From Candidatus Cloacimonadota bacterium (GTDB lineage: Bacteria; Cloacimonadota; Cloacimonadia; Cloacimonadales; WRIO01): a DNA stretch of 55,434 nt. Below, piece after piece: positions 35,279 to 44,158 of this stretch. The notes under the pieces were generated by a model. It was given only the letters and a program-made list of their open reading frames with translations, was not told the origin of the DNA and searched no databases. The position numbers were made by a program, and so were the translations under genes. How positions within the stretch are numbered: the first letter of the stretch is position 1; every line of letters begins with the position of its first letter. The stretch lies in assembly GCA_020532185.1 (NCBI GenBank), contig JAJBBH010000029.1, positions 1 through 55,434 of the forward strand, given 5' to 3'.

Positions 35279-36868
35279 CTAAATACTCAGCTTATCGCGG
35301 TTTTTGTTTGTTACAAAGTTGTCAAAGATTGCATTACTTACTACAATTGATGTAAACATTGATGAGAGAATACCAACAGAAAGCGTAACTGCAAATCCAC
35401 GAATAGCACCTGTACCAAACTGATATAAGATAGCTGCAGTTATTAAAGTGGTGATATTTGAATCCAGAATTGTGACTGTCGCTCTTGAGAATCCATTATC
35501 TATAGCGTTTCTAATAGTTTTTCCTGCACGTAGTTCTTCTCTAATTCTTTCAAATATAAGTACGTTTGCATCAACAGCCATCCCAATTGTCAAGATAATA
35601 CCAGCAATACCTGGTAGGGTTAATGTTGCATTGAATGCAGTTAGTGCAGCAAAAATGAAACCAATATTTAGCGATAAAGCAATCGCAGCATTAACACCTG
35701 ATGCCTTATAATAAATAATTATAAATAAAACAACCAGCAATACTCCAAATATACCAGCCATTAAGCCAGATCTAATGCTATCAGCACCTAAGCTTGGTCC
35801 AATAGAAGATGTTTTACCAATATTAACAGGTGCTGGAAGGTTACCAGCTTTTAGTACAATTACCAAATCGTTACATTCTTCAAGAGTAAATTGGCCAGTG
35901 ATTTGAGCTTCTCCACCTCTGATTCTATCTTGTATGTTTGGTGCTACATAGACAGTGTTGTCCAGTACAATTGCAAGGCTACGATTGATGTTTGAGCCTG
36001 TTACTCTTTCAAATATTCTTGAACCTTCTCTATTAAACTTTAATGAGATATACGGTTTATTTGCATTTCTAAAGTCAGAATCTCCTGATATTCTAACAGA
36101 AGACTCACTTAAGTACTTGCCCTCAAGCTCAGCTTTGTTATTTAAAAAATATATAGGTGTATCACCAAAAGAATCTTGCTTATCTTCACGTCCAAATGCT
36201 ATTTGATATCCAGAAGGGATATTTGCAGCAAATACAGAATCTGCTAACAGTGTTTTCAAGTCTTCTTTATCTTCTTTAGCTACATAATAACGCCCCATAT
36301 CAGATTTTACTAACATAGAGAAATAATTATTTTTATCATTGCTTTCTAAAGAGTCTTCCAATATTTCAAGTGGTGTGTTTGAAGAATCTTTTAAATGTGT
36401 CATATTATACAGATCAATGTTCTTTTCAAGATATGCATCTAATCTGTTGATCACAGTTTTTGTTTCTTCAGGTGTTAGAACTAATTTGAACTCTAATAAT
36501 GCTGTTTTGCCAATAAGTTCTTTTGCTCTTTCATGATCATCTAATCCTGGTAATTGGATTACAATTTTGTTTTCTCCTACAAGCTGGATAGATGGCTCAG
36601 CAACACCGAAATAGTCAATCCTGTTACGAATAACTTCAAGTGCTGATTTTACAGCGCTATCTTGCTCTTTTTGAGGTACATCTGTTAAGTCAACATACAA
36701 ATCAATTTGAGATCCGCCTTGCAAGTCTAACCCAAGTTTTAGCTTTCCAGGCCATATCTTCTCAGATATAAAGGCTGGTTTTTCTCCAATTAATAATGGG
36801 GCTAAAAAATAGAGTGTCAGCAAAAGAAAGATCGTAATGGCTGTTGCACGATACTTTGATTTTTTCAT
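35279..36868 (-). CDS. secD: Protein translocase subunit SecD
   Basis: 529 residues. An N-terminal helix is followed by LGLDLQGGSQIDL (the D/LDLxGG motif), the large periplasmic P1 domain (NRIDYFGVAEPSIQLVGENKIVIQLPGLDD, ALAIVLDNTVYVAPNIQDRI), and five C-terminal helices with GMAVDANVLIFERIREE. Length is normal for the separate SecD of this group. 228 bp without features separate its start from tatD. Confidence 0.97.
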   Translation of the reverse strand: MKKSKYRATAITIFLLLTLYFLAPLLIGEKPAFISEKIWPGKLKLGLDLQGGSQIDLYVDLTDVPQKEQDSAVKSALEVIRNRIDYFGVAEPSIQLVGENKIVIQLPGLDDHERAKELIGKTALLEFKLVLTPEETKTVINRLDAYLEKNIDLYNMTHLKDSSNTPLEILEDSLESNDKNNYFSMLVKSDMGRYYVAKEDKEDLKTLLADSVFAANIPSGYQIAFGREDKQDSFGDTPIYFLNNKAELEGKYLSESSVRISGDSDFRNANKPYISLKFNREGSRIFERVTGSNINRSLAIVLDNTVYVAPNIQDRIRGGEAQITGQFTLEECNDLVIVLKAGNLPAPVNIGKTSSIGPSLGADSIRSGLMAGIFGVLLVVLFIIIYYKASGVNAAIALSLNIGFIFAALTAFNATLTLPGIAGIILTIGMAVDANVLIFERIREELRAGKTIRNAIDNGFSRATVTILDSNITTLITAAILYQFGTGAIRGFAVTLSVGILSSMFTSIVVSNAIFDNFVTNKNRDKLSI

Positions 36869-37096
36869 TCGAACTCAACTCCCTTTATTTTATTTAATTT
36901 TTTTTGGATTATTGTTTAATCAAGTAAAAAATATATCCAATACTTTATTATTAGTTTAAAATTTCTTTGTGAATATACATAATTTACAAAAATCCCATAT
37001 ATATCAAATTAGTCAAGTAAATATTAAAGTTTTTTTAAGCTCCTATTGTTTTTATGTTTGAATTATGCTTTTAAGTACTGTTTTAAAGCTCATTAA

Positions 37097-37843
37097 TTAG
37101 AGAATGTTGAATATAGATTTTATAGATTTAGATTGAATTGATAGTATTTTATCAATATTTTGAAATTCACTTAGATAGTTTATAAAATGATTTACTTGTT
37201 GGTATTTACTTATGACATCATCGATATCCGTAAAAGTATTGAGCTCAATATCAGTTTCAAAAACATACTGTTCAGTTTTTAAAATATTTAAAAGAGTTTC
37301 TATGTTCAAATGTTTATTAAAAAGCCTAAAGCTTATTGAGTAATAGGTGTTAAGTTTGTTAAATAGTTGAATAATTTCTTTATTGCCAGTAAAGCCATGC
37401 AAAAGAATCAATGCCTTTGGGAAGTTGTCTTTGATAATTTTTGCAATTTCATAGTATTTACCAACACAGTGTATTACAATTGGCAGATTGAACTCCAAAG
37501 CTATTGCCACTTGCTCTTTAAACAAAGATATTTGATCGTTAATATTATTAAATCTTTTGTCTAACCCGCATTCTCCAATACCGATTATGTCTCCATTTGA
37601 TGCCATATAAAACAAGTCCTCTAAATCAAAATCTTGTTTTTTTTCAAAGAATAAATATGGATGAAGTCCAGCAATATGTCTTATTTGAAGCTTATTATGC
37701 TTTATTATCAAATCAGATTTGTTTATCACTGAATTTATAAATAACGAGAAATTGTGTGTATTCCAAAAGCTCAACAATTGCTCGTCATTTAACAGCTCTT
37801 GCTTGTTTAAATGACAATGTGCATCAATCAAATAATTGTTCAA
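37097..37843 (-). CDS. tatD: TatD-family metal-dependent hydrolase
   Basis: 248 residues of TIM-barrel amidohydrolase type. Metal motifs: IDAHCHLN (two His near the N-terminus), GIGECGLDKRF (Glu), PIVIHCVG (His), LLHGFTG, and VFETDIEL (Asp). Relatives are 3'-5' DNA exonucleases, but the substrate of this branch is not certain. It is divergent from der, with 113 bp between them. Confidence 0.88.
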   Translation of the reverse strand: MNNYLIDAHCHLNKQELLNDEQLLSFWNTHNFSLFINSVINKSDLIIKHNKLQIRHIAGLHPYLFFEKKQDFDLEDLFYMASNGDIIGIGECGLDKRFNNINDQISLFKEQVAIALEFNLPIVIHCVGKYYEIAKIIKDNFPKALILLHGFTGNKEIIQLFNKLNTYYSISFRLFNKHLNIETLLNILKTEQYVFETDIELNTFTDIDDVISKYQQVNHFINYLSEFQNIDKILSIQSKSIKSIFNIL

Positions 37844-37956
37844 ATTACGCCTTTCTCTCCCTTTTAATAATATAATTTGTATTTTTTTAATAAAAGCAAG
37901 TTTTAAATTGACAAATTGACTCTTTATATAAAATGACGTAAGAAGGAAATATTATT

Positions 37957-39309
37957 ATGATTGAAAAAAATAAACCTATTGTTGCGATTGTTGGGAGGCC
38001 TAATGTTGGCAAGTCCACCTTATTTAATAGATTAGCAAGAAAACGTTCGGCTATAGTAGATTTTGAAGAAGGTGTTACTCGCGACAGAAAATATGAGATT
38101 ACTGAGTGGAATGATCGTAGCTTCATAATAGTTGATACTGGTGGTATAATTCCTGATTCTAATCTTGCTATTGATAAAAATATAAAATTACAAGCACAAA
38201 TAGCAATTGAACAGGCAGACCTAATTATATTTTTAACAGATGTTAAAACTGGTATAACAGATTATGACCTGGAGATATCTAAAACTTTATCGACACACCG
38301 CCAAAAAGTACTATTAGTAGTAAATAAAGTAGATAATGAAAAGGATGAATTAGATCTATTTGAATTTTATAATCTTGGTTTTGGTGATCCGTTTGGCATT
38401 GCTGCAAATTCAGGCAGGAATACTGGAGATTTTTTAGATGAACTTACAAAAATCCTGCCAGACAAGTATTATGACGATGAGGAGAATCAAGAACGTGTTA
38501 ATGTTGCTATTGTTGGGCGCCCAAATACAGGTAAATCTTCTCTAATTAATAAGATTTTTGGTGAGGAAGCTGTTATTGTAACTGATATAGCAGGCACAAC
38601 TCGTGACTCTATCGATTTGGACTATAGATATGAAGATAAAATAATACGTTTTATTGATACAGCTGGTCTTAGGAAGAAAAGCCGGATTAAGTATGGAGTT
38701 GATTATTTTTCATCGATGCGTACTATCGACAGTATTGACCGAGCAGATATAATTATTCTAATGCTTGATGCTTCACAAGAGTTTTCTGAGCAAGACCAAA
38801 AGATAGCTTCTTATGCTCAAAGAAAATTCAAAAATATGATAATTCTATTGAATAAATGGGATTTAATTGAAGATAAAGAAACTAATACATACAAAGAGTA
38901 TGTTCAAAAAATACGTCGAGAATTTACGTTTCTTGAGTATGTTCCAATTATGTCAATTTCCGCTCTTACAGGGCAACGAATAAATAGAATTCCTGATATG
39001 ATTTTAAAAGTTTGGGAAGAAAGTCACAAAAGGATAAGCACATCACAGTTAAATGATTTTATGGAAAAAGTCATTCAAAAAAATCCACCTTCGCATTCAA
39101 CTGGAAAACATATTAAAGTATATTATGTAACACAGCAAGCAACCAACCCTCCAACTTTTATATTTTTTTGCAATGACCCAAGCTTAATAAATGTAAATTA
39201 CCGTAGATATATTAAAAACAAAATACGAGAAGCTTTTAAGTTTGAAGGAGCAACTATAAAATTAATTTTAAGAGGAAAAGAAGATGATGTACCCCATATT
39301 ATATATTAG
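37957..39309 (+). CDS. der: Ribosome biogenesis GTPase Der (EngA)
   Basis: Double-GTPase needed for 50S assembly. Domain 1 has GRPNVGKS (13-20), DTGG and NKVD; domain 2 has GRPNTGKS (near 187), DTAG and NKWD. A C-terminal KH-like domain follows (KVYYVTQQATNPPTFIFFCNDPSLINVNYRRYI). Length 450. AGAAGGAAA precedes the ATG. TTGACA at 37908 may be its -35 element. It overlaps plsY by 26 nt. Confidence 0.97.
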   Translation: MIEKNKPIVAIVGRPNVGKSTLFNRLARKRSAIVDFEEGVTRDRKYEITEWNDRSFIIVDTGGIIPDSNLAIDKNIKLQAQIAIEQADLIIFLTDVKTGITDYDLEISKTLSTHRQKVLLVVNKVDNEKDELDLFEFYNLGFGDPFGIAANSGRNTGDFLDELTKILPDKYYDDEENQERVNVAIVGRPNTGKSSLINKIFGEEAVIVTDIAGTTRDSIDLDYRYEDKIIRFIDTAGLRKKSRIKYGVDYFSSMRTIDSIDRADIIILMLDASQEFSEQDQKIASYAQRKFKNMIILLNKWDLIEDKETNTYKEYVQKIRREFTFLEYVPIMSISALTGQRINRIPDMILKVWEESHKRISTSQLNDFMEKVIQKNPPSHSTGKHIKVYYVTQQATNPPTFIFFCNDPSLINVNYRRYIKNKIREAFKFEGATIKLILRGKEDDVPHIIY

Positions 39310-39925
39310 TATAAGTGTTGTAATTGCCTATTTATTAGGCTCAATACCAACTGCGTATCTGGCAGGCAAGTTGTTTATGAAGATTGATATTCGTGAGCAT
39401 GGATCAGGAAACGTAGGAGCAACAAATGCTTTACGTGTTTTAGGAAACAAAATGGGCATCATTGTTTTGTTGATTGATATATTAAAAGGGGCTTTAGCAG
39501 TCTATATTGCGAAAATATTTTTAGAAAGCCAATGGCAAATTATACTTGCAAGTTTTTTTGCCATAGTTGGTCATATATATACTTGTTTTTTGGGATTTAA
39601 AGGTGGAAAAGGTGTTGCAACTGCTGCTGGAGTTTGTTTTATTTTGATTCCAGTTAACTTAGCTTTTGCACTGTTTGTATTTTCTATTGTTTTAATTCTT
39701 TCAAAATATGTATCTTTATCATCAATATCGGCAGCACTTGTACTACTAACTTTACAAGGAATGAGACTTTGCTTAGTAACTGGTCATTTTTATAATCACG
39801 AACTTGCAAATTTTATATTTGTATTGATAATTGTTGTGTTTGTAATAGTTAAACATATACCTAATATTAAAAGGCTTATAAATGGAAATGAAAATAAAAT
39901 AAGTTTGAAGAAGAAAGTAACTTGA
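39284..39925 (+). CDS. plsY: Glycerol-3-phosphate acyltransferase PlsY
   Basis: Membrane enzyme that acylates glycerol-3-phosphate from acyl-phosphate, the first step of phospholipid synthesis. Signatures: YLLGSIPTAYLAGKLF, DIREHGSGNVGATNALRVLG, and GHIYTCFLGFKGGKGVATAAGV. Five to six membrane helices. The start is one of two consecutive ATGs (39284, 39287), preceded by AAGAGG. Translation is coupled to der by the 26-nt overlap. Confidence 0.96.
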   Translation: MMYPILYISISVVIAYLLGSIPTAYLAGKLFMKIDIREHGSGNVGATNALRVLGNKMGIIVLLIDILKGALAVYIAKIFLESQWQIILASFFAIVGHIYTCFLGFKGGKGVATAAGVCFILIPVNLAFALFVFSIVLILSKYVSLSSISAALVLLTLQGMRLCLVTGHFYNHELANFIFVLIIVVFVIVKHIPNIKRLINGNENKISLKKKVT

Positions 39926-40040
39926 CACAATATTGACAAATATGAGTTTAAAAACTTTGTATAAATATATGAAAAATAATACTTATTGTAATGAAAGGAG
40001 GATGATTCATAGTTTGTAATCAAATGTGTAAAAGAAATAT

Positions 40041-40061
40041 GCATTATGCATTATGCATTAT
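40041..40061. repeat. Three tandem 7-bp repeats in the purF leader
   Basis: GCATTAT occurs three times in a row (40041-40047, 40048-40054, 40055-40061). Each copy joins the next to form the palindrome ATGCAT. It lies in the transcribed leader, 13 bp before the purF ATG. Confidence 0.85.
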
Positions 40062-40074
40062 GAATTGAATAAAT

Positions 40075-41436
40075 ATGTGTGGAATAGTTGGAGTTTTCAA
40101 TCAACAATATGCAGCAGAATATGCAGCTCGATGTTTATATGCAGAACAGCATAGGGGACAGGAAAGTTGCGGAATAGCAGTAAGTGACTCAAATACTATA
40201 AGGCTTGAAAAACAAATGGGCTTAGTAAAAGATGTATTTACACCAGAAGTTTTAGAGACCTTACCTGGAAATATAGCAATTGGACATGTTCGCTATCCAA
40301 CAAGAGGTTCAGCAACAGCTACTAACACTCAACCTCATGTTGTTGAGCTTCTAAGTGGCCCATCTTATGCACTTGCAAGTAATGGCGATATTGTAAACTA
40401 TTTTGATATTCGCAGGCAGTTAGAGGCAAAAGGAGTTTGGTTTAAAAGCAATAATGACGGAGAATTAATACTAAAATATATTGTGCATCAAATTGAAAAA
40501 GAAGGTAAGGAAATAGCCTCAGCTATAAAGTCGATGATGAAAGAAGTCAGAGGGGCATATTCTGCTGTTTTAATGACCAGAAATGAGTTGTATATGTTTA
40601 GAGATCCTTATGGGTTTAGGCCTATGTCTTGGGGTAAATTAGTTGATGATTCAGTTGTGGTAGCTTCAGAAACATGTGCACTTGATATTTTAGATACGAG
40701 AAATGTTCAAGTAGTTCATCCTGGTGAGATAATCGTTGTTAGCGAACGTGGCATAAAACATATAAATTTAGATGTTTCAAAATATAGAAACACAGATACT
40801 AATCGTCATTGTATATTCGAACATATTTACTTTTCCAGACCGGATTCATTCGATTTTGAAGAAGATGTATATGTTGTGAGGCAAAAGATTGGAGAGCTTT
40901 TGGCAGAAGATGATCATGACTTAAAGCCAGATCTTATTGTTCCTGTTCCAGACTCTTCTAACTTTATTGCTCAAGGATATGCAGAAGCAAAAAAAATGCA
41001 CGTTACTTATGGTTTAATTAGAAATCATTATGTTGGAAGAACTTTTATTAAACCAGATCAAAAGATAAGAGATGAATCTGTGCGACAAAAGTTTAATACA
41101 CTTGCTCATCTTTTTAAAGATAAAGTTGTCGTCTTGATAGATGACTCTATAGTAAGAGGAACTACTATTCGTTCAATTATTAAGCTCATCTTAAATGCTG
41201 GAGCAAAAGAAGTACATTTGAGAATCGGTTCACCACAAGTCAAATTTGCTTGCTATTATGGCATCGACACACCAAATAAAGAAGATTTGATCGCTAATAA
41301 AAAAACTATAGAAGAAATAAGGGAATATCTTAATGTTACATCATATAAACATATAGATATTAAGACATTAAAAAAATCCGTTGGCAAGCCAGATAACTTC
41401 TGCTATGCTTGTTTTGATGGTAAATATCCGCTATAA
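40075..41436 (+). CDS. purF: Amidophosphoribosyltransferase PurF
   Basis: First step of purine synthesis: PRPP plus glutamine gives phosphoribosylamine. The class II glutaminase nucleophile is Cys2 (MCGIVGVFNQ), which fixes the start exactly and shows a form without propeptide. Further motifs: GHVRYPTRGSA, ASNGDIVN, RDPYGFRPMSWG, and the PRPP loop VVLIDDSIVRGTT. Length 453. No Shine-Dalgarno sequence precedes the ATG. The nearest purine tract (AAAGGAGG, 39994-40001) is over 70 bp upstream, with a 14-codon frame and a 7-bp repeat in between. Confidence 0.96.
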   Translation: MCGIVGVFNQQYAAEYAARCLYAEQHRGQESCGIAVSDSNTIRLEKQMGLVKDVFTPEVLETLPGNIAIGHVRYPTRGSATATNTQPHVVELLSGPSYALASNGDIVNYFDIRRQLEAKGVWFKSNNDGELILKYIVHQIEKEGKEIASAIKSMMKEVRGAYSAVLMTRNELYMFRDPYGFRPMSWGKLVDDSVVVASETCALDILDTRNVQVVHPGEIIVVSERGIKHINLDVSKYRNTDTNRHCIFEHIYFSRPDSFDFEEDVYVVRQKIGELLAEDDHDLKPDLIVPVPDSSNFIAQGYAEAKKMHVTYGLIRNHYVGRTFIKPDQKIRDESVRQKFNTLAHLFKDKVVVLIDDSIVRGTTIRSIIKLILNAGAKEVHLRIGSPQVKFACYYGIDTPNKEDLIANKKTIEEIREYLNVTSYKHIDIKTLKKSVGKPDNFCYACFDGKYPL

Positions 41437-41446
41437 AGGTGAAAAA

Positions 41447-42436
41447 ATGGAAATTAAAAAATTATTTGAAAAGTTTAAAAATCAAAAGATTGCCGTTATC
41501 GGAGATTTGATGCTTGATCACTATTTGTGGGGTTATGTAGAAAGGATTTCACCAGAAGCTCCTGTACCAGTTGTTGATATTAAACGTGAAGAATATCGAC
41601 TTGGTGGTGCAGCAAATGTGATATCAAACATTACATCTTTAGAAGCAAAAGCAGATGCTTTTGGAATTTGTGGACAAGACAAATATGCTGAAATCTTGGA
41701 AAACCTTTTGGACCAAATATATGTTAATAAAAAGTTTGTAATAGCAGACTATAGCAGACCTACAACATTAAAAAGTCGTATTATGGCTGGGCATCAGCAA
41801 GTTGCACGTTGTGATTTCGAAAAAAGACATTATTTATCAGAAGAATTAGAAAATAAGATTTTGGAAAAACTAAATGAAAATATTCATACATACAGTGCTA
41901 TTATTCTTGAAGATTATAATAAAGGCTTGATGACTGAACGCATTATTTCAGAAACAATAAAGCTTGCACATAAACATAATATTCCAATCACAGTTGACCC
42001 AAAATTCATAAATTTCTTTAGCTATAAAGAAGTAGATGTTTTTAAACCAAATTTAAATGAGCTACAAAAGAATTTAGGTATTGAAATTCATACACAAGAA
42101 GAATTAATTGAAGCAGCTAAAGTAATATTTGATCGTATTAACCCAAAATATTTGGTAGTAACCAGGGGTGAAAAAGGGCTAATAATATATAACCGTAAAT
42201 TAGAGGAAACTATTATCCCAACGTTTGCCCGAGAGGTTTTTGATGTATCAGGTGCAGGCGATACCATGATCAGTGTACTTACTTTATGTCTGGCATGCAA
42301 ATGTGATATTAAAGAAGCTGCAATAATTGCCAACCATGCATCAGGAGCTGTTTGTGGTAAAATTGGCATATCACCTGTGACACAGAAAGATATAGAATAC
42401 TCTATCGAGTATAATAAGATTATGGAAGAAAGCTAA
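41447..42436 (+). CDS. rfaE1: D-glycero-beta-D-manno-heptose-7-phosphate kinase (RfaE1/HldE N-domain)
   Basis: PfkB-family kinase making heptose-1,7-bisphosphate for LPS inner core. Signatures: AVIGDLMLDHYLWGYVERISPEAPVPVV, RLGGAANVISN and the C-terminal DVSGAGDTMISVLTL with the catalytic Asp. ATG 41447 is chosen because AAAGGTG lies 5 nt upstream; the frame extends further up inside purF without a ribosome site. 329 residues, the kinase half of E. coli HldE as a separate protein. The next gene supplies the other half. Confidence 0.94.
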   Translation: MEIKKLFEKFKNQKIAVIGDLMLDHYLWGYVERISPEAPVPVVDIKREEYRLGGAANVISNITSLEAKADAFGICGQDKYAEILENLLDQIYVNKKFVIADYSRPTTLKSRIMAGHQQVARCDFEKRHYLSEELENKILEKLNENIHTYSAIILEDYNKGLMTERIISETIKLAHKHNIPITVDPKFINFFSYKEVDVFKPNLNELQKNLGIEIHTQEELIEAAKVIFDRINPKYLVVTRGEKGLIIYNRKLEETIIPTFAREVFDVSGAGDTMISVLTLCLACKCDIKEAAIIANHASGAVCGKIGISPVTQKDIEYSIEYNKIMEES

Positions 42437-42919
42437 ATGAGCTGCATTGAAAAGATTAAAAAACTGGATGAGTTAGTTGATTTGCGAAATAAATTGTATG
42501 GCAATAAGATTGTGTTTACTAACGGTTGTTTTGATATCATACACTCAGGGCATGTTATATATCTTGAAGAAGCAAAGTCTCTGGGGGATGTCTTAATTCT
42601 TGGACTGAATAGCGATACTTCGGTTAAACGATTAAAGGGAGAGAATAGACCCATTAATAATCAAAATGATAGAGCTATTGTGTTATCAGGGTTAAGCTCA
42701 GTTGATTATGTTGTTATTTTTGAGAAAGATGACCCATATGATATTATTCATGCTTTGCAACCTGATGTTTTAGTAAAAGGTGGAGATTGGAAAATCGAAG
42801 ATATTATCGGTTCAGACATTGTTTTAGAAAAGGGAGGGGAAGTTATAAGCCTCTCTTTTATAGAGGGTAAATCAACAACAAATATTATTAAAAAGGTTGT
42901 GCAAAATGGGACACCATAA
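42437..42919 (+). CDS. rfaE2: D-glycero-beta-D-manno-heptose 1-phosphate adenylyltransferase (RfaE2/HldE C-domain)
   Basis: Nucleotidyltransferase that makes ADP-heptose. Motif VFTNGCFDIIHSGHVIYLEEAKSLGD (HSGH at 36-39) and VSLSFIEGKSTTNII are typical of the HldE adenylyltransferase domain. Length 160. It starts at the base after the rfaE1 stop, so the two halves of the bifunctional enzyme are directly adjacent. Confidence 0.95.
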   Translation: MSCIEKIKKLDELVDLRNKLYGNKIVFTNGCFDIIHSGHVIYLEEAKSLGDVLILGLNSDTSVKRLKGENRPINNQNDRAIVLSGLSSVDYVVIFEKDDPYDIIHALQPDVLVKGGDWKIEDIIGSDIVLEKGGEVISLSFIEGKSTTNIIKKVVQNGTP

Positions 42920-43334
42920 CGATTTGAATGAGCCTTCAGCAGAAGTTGGAGTAGTGGTACAAGTAAATCAAGACACAATATGGATAGAGAGAACTACTTT
43001 AGATGGGTGTAAAAGTTGCTCTATGAGTGGCGTTTGCGGTTCGTCAAACCAAGCACAACTGGAATTTCCAAATAATGATAACTATCAATTAGGGGATTTA
43101 GTTGATATACATATAGCAAGTTCAACACGTCTTTTATCATCTTTTATTGTATTTATACTTCCAATATTAATATTTATATCTACATTCTCTTTAAGCTTTT
43201 ACGTTTTTCACTATTCTGAGCCTTTGAGTATAGGATTGAGTTTCCTAAGTTTGATTATAGCATTTGGTGCTATTTTAGTATTTGATAGATTACTTGCGAA
43301 AAAAAACGTAATTAGAATCGTAAAAAAGGATTGA
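42906..43334 (+). CDS. RseC/MucC-family membrane protein
   Basis: 142 residues. An N-terminal domain with the cysteine cluster CKSCSMSGVCG (typical of the SoxR-reducing/RseC family) is followed by two membrane helices (about 75-95 and 103-122). In Gammaproteobacteria RseC acts with the Rsx/Rnf complex or in sigma-E regulation; here neither is nearby. The ATG at 42906 has AAAGG about 10 nt upstream. It overlaps rfaE2 by 14 nt. Confidence 0.85.
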   Translation: MGHHNDLNEPSAEVGVVVQVNQDTIWIERTTLDGCKSCSMSGVCGSSNQAQLEFPNNDNYQLGDLVDIHIASSTRLLSSFIVFILPILIFISTFSLSFYVFHYSEPLSIGLSFLSLIIAFGAILVFDRLLAKKNVIRIVKKD

Positions 43335-43338
43335 GTTA

Positions 43339-43695
43339 ATGATTATTCATTTAAAAGATATGATCTTCTTCGGATACCATGGGGTTTATCCTGAAGAAAG
43401 AAAACTTGGGCAAAGATTCGTTGTTAATATCGCATTAAAGACAAATTTTTTGCTTGATAGTAAAATTTTGCACATTGAAGATACTGTTGATTATACCAAA
43501 GTATATGATGAAATAAAACATATAATGGAAAAAGAACAGTTTGTTCTTCTTGAAAACTGTGCAAACCGTATAATTAATGCCTTGTTAGATAAGTTTTTAT
43601 TGATTTTAGAAATTACTGTCAAAATTGAAAAACCAGGTGTACCAATAAATGGAAGTCTATCTTCTGTAGCTATCGAAATGACGAGAGAACGCTAA
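43339..43695 (+). CDS. folB: Dihydroneopterin aldolase FolB
   Basis: Cleaves dihydroneopterin to 6-hydroxymethyl-dihydropterin in folate synthesis. Motif IHLKDMIFFGYHGVYPEERKLGQRFVVNIAL, the DTVDYTKVYD stretch and the late VKIEKPGVPI are characteristic. 118 residues. It abuts folK, the next enzyme of the pathway, with a 1-nt overlap. Confidence 0.95.
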   Translation: MIIHLKDMIFFGYHGVYPEERKLGQRFVVNIALKTNFLLDSKILHIEDTVDYTKVYDEIKHIMEKEQFVLLENCANRIINALLDKFLLILEITVKIEKPGVPINGSLSSVAIEMTRER

Positions 43696-44156
43696 TGATT
43701 GCTATTTTGAGCTTAGGCTCAAATCTTGGTAATAGAGAAAATAATCTCGAACAAGCTGTCGATAGAATCAGCCTTATGCCCAATACTAATATATTAAAAA
43801 AAAGTGGAATAATCGAGACTAAGGCTTGGGGTAACACATCTCAACCTGATTTTTTGAATATGGCTATCATGATAGAAACGCAATTTCAGCCACAAGAATT
43901 ATTGTATAACTTACTACAGATTGAAAAGCATTTAGGGCGGATTAGAACAGTTAAATGGGCTGCAAGGAGTATTGATATAGATATTATTTTTTATGAAGAT
44001 ATTGTGCTGAATAATGAAGAATTAACAATACCTCATCCATTTATGCATGAACGAAATTTTGTTCTTGACAGCTTATTAGAAATATGCCCTTATTATATTC
44101 ATCCAGTTTTTAATATGACAGTTAAACAAATAAAAAACAAATATAAGGAAAAGTAA
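43695..44156 (+). CDS. folK: HPPK, 2-amino-4-hydroxy-6-hydroxymethyldihydropteridine diphosphokinase FolK
   Basis: Transfers pyrophosphate to the FolB product. Signatures: LSLGSNLGNRENNLEQAV, the metal motif ARSIDIDIIFYEDI, and the substrate motif IPHPFMHERNFVL. Length 153. Works directly after folB; glmU-like follows after 2 bp. Confidence 0.95.
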   Translation: MIAILSLGSNLGNRENNLEQAVDRISLMPNTNILKKSGIIETKAWGNTSQPDFLNMAIMIETQFQPQELLYNLLQIEKHLGRIRTVKWAARSIDIDIIFYEDIVLNNEELTIPHPFMHERNFVLDSLLEICPYYIHPVFNMTVKQIKNKYKEK

Positions 44157-44158
44157 AA

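Noticed and set aside
37887-38126. 79-codon minus-strand frame opposite the start of der
   Set aside because: It is antisense to the conserved first GTPase motif of Der and has no independent support.
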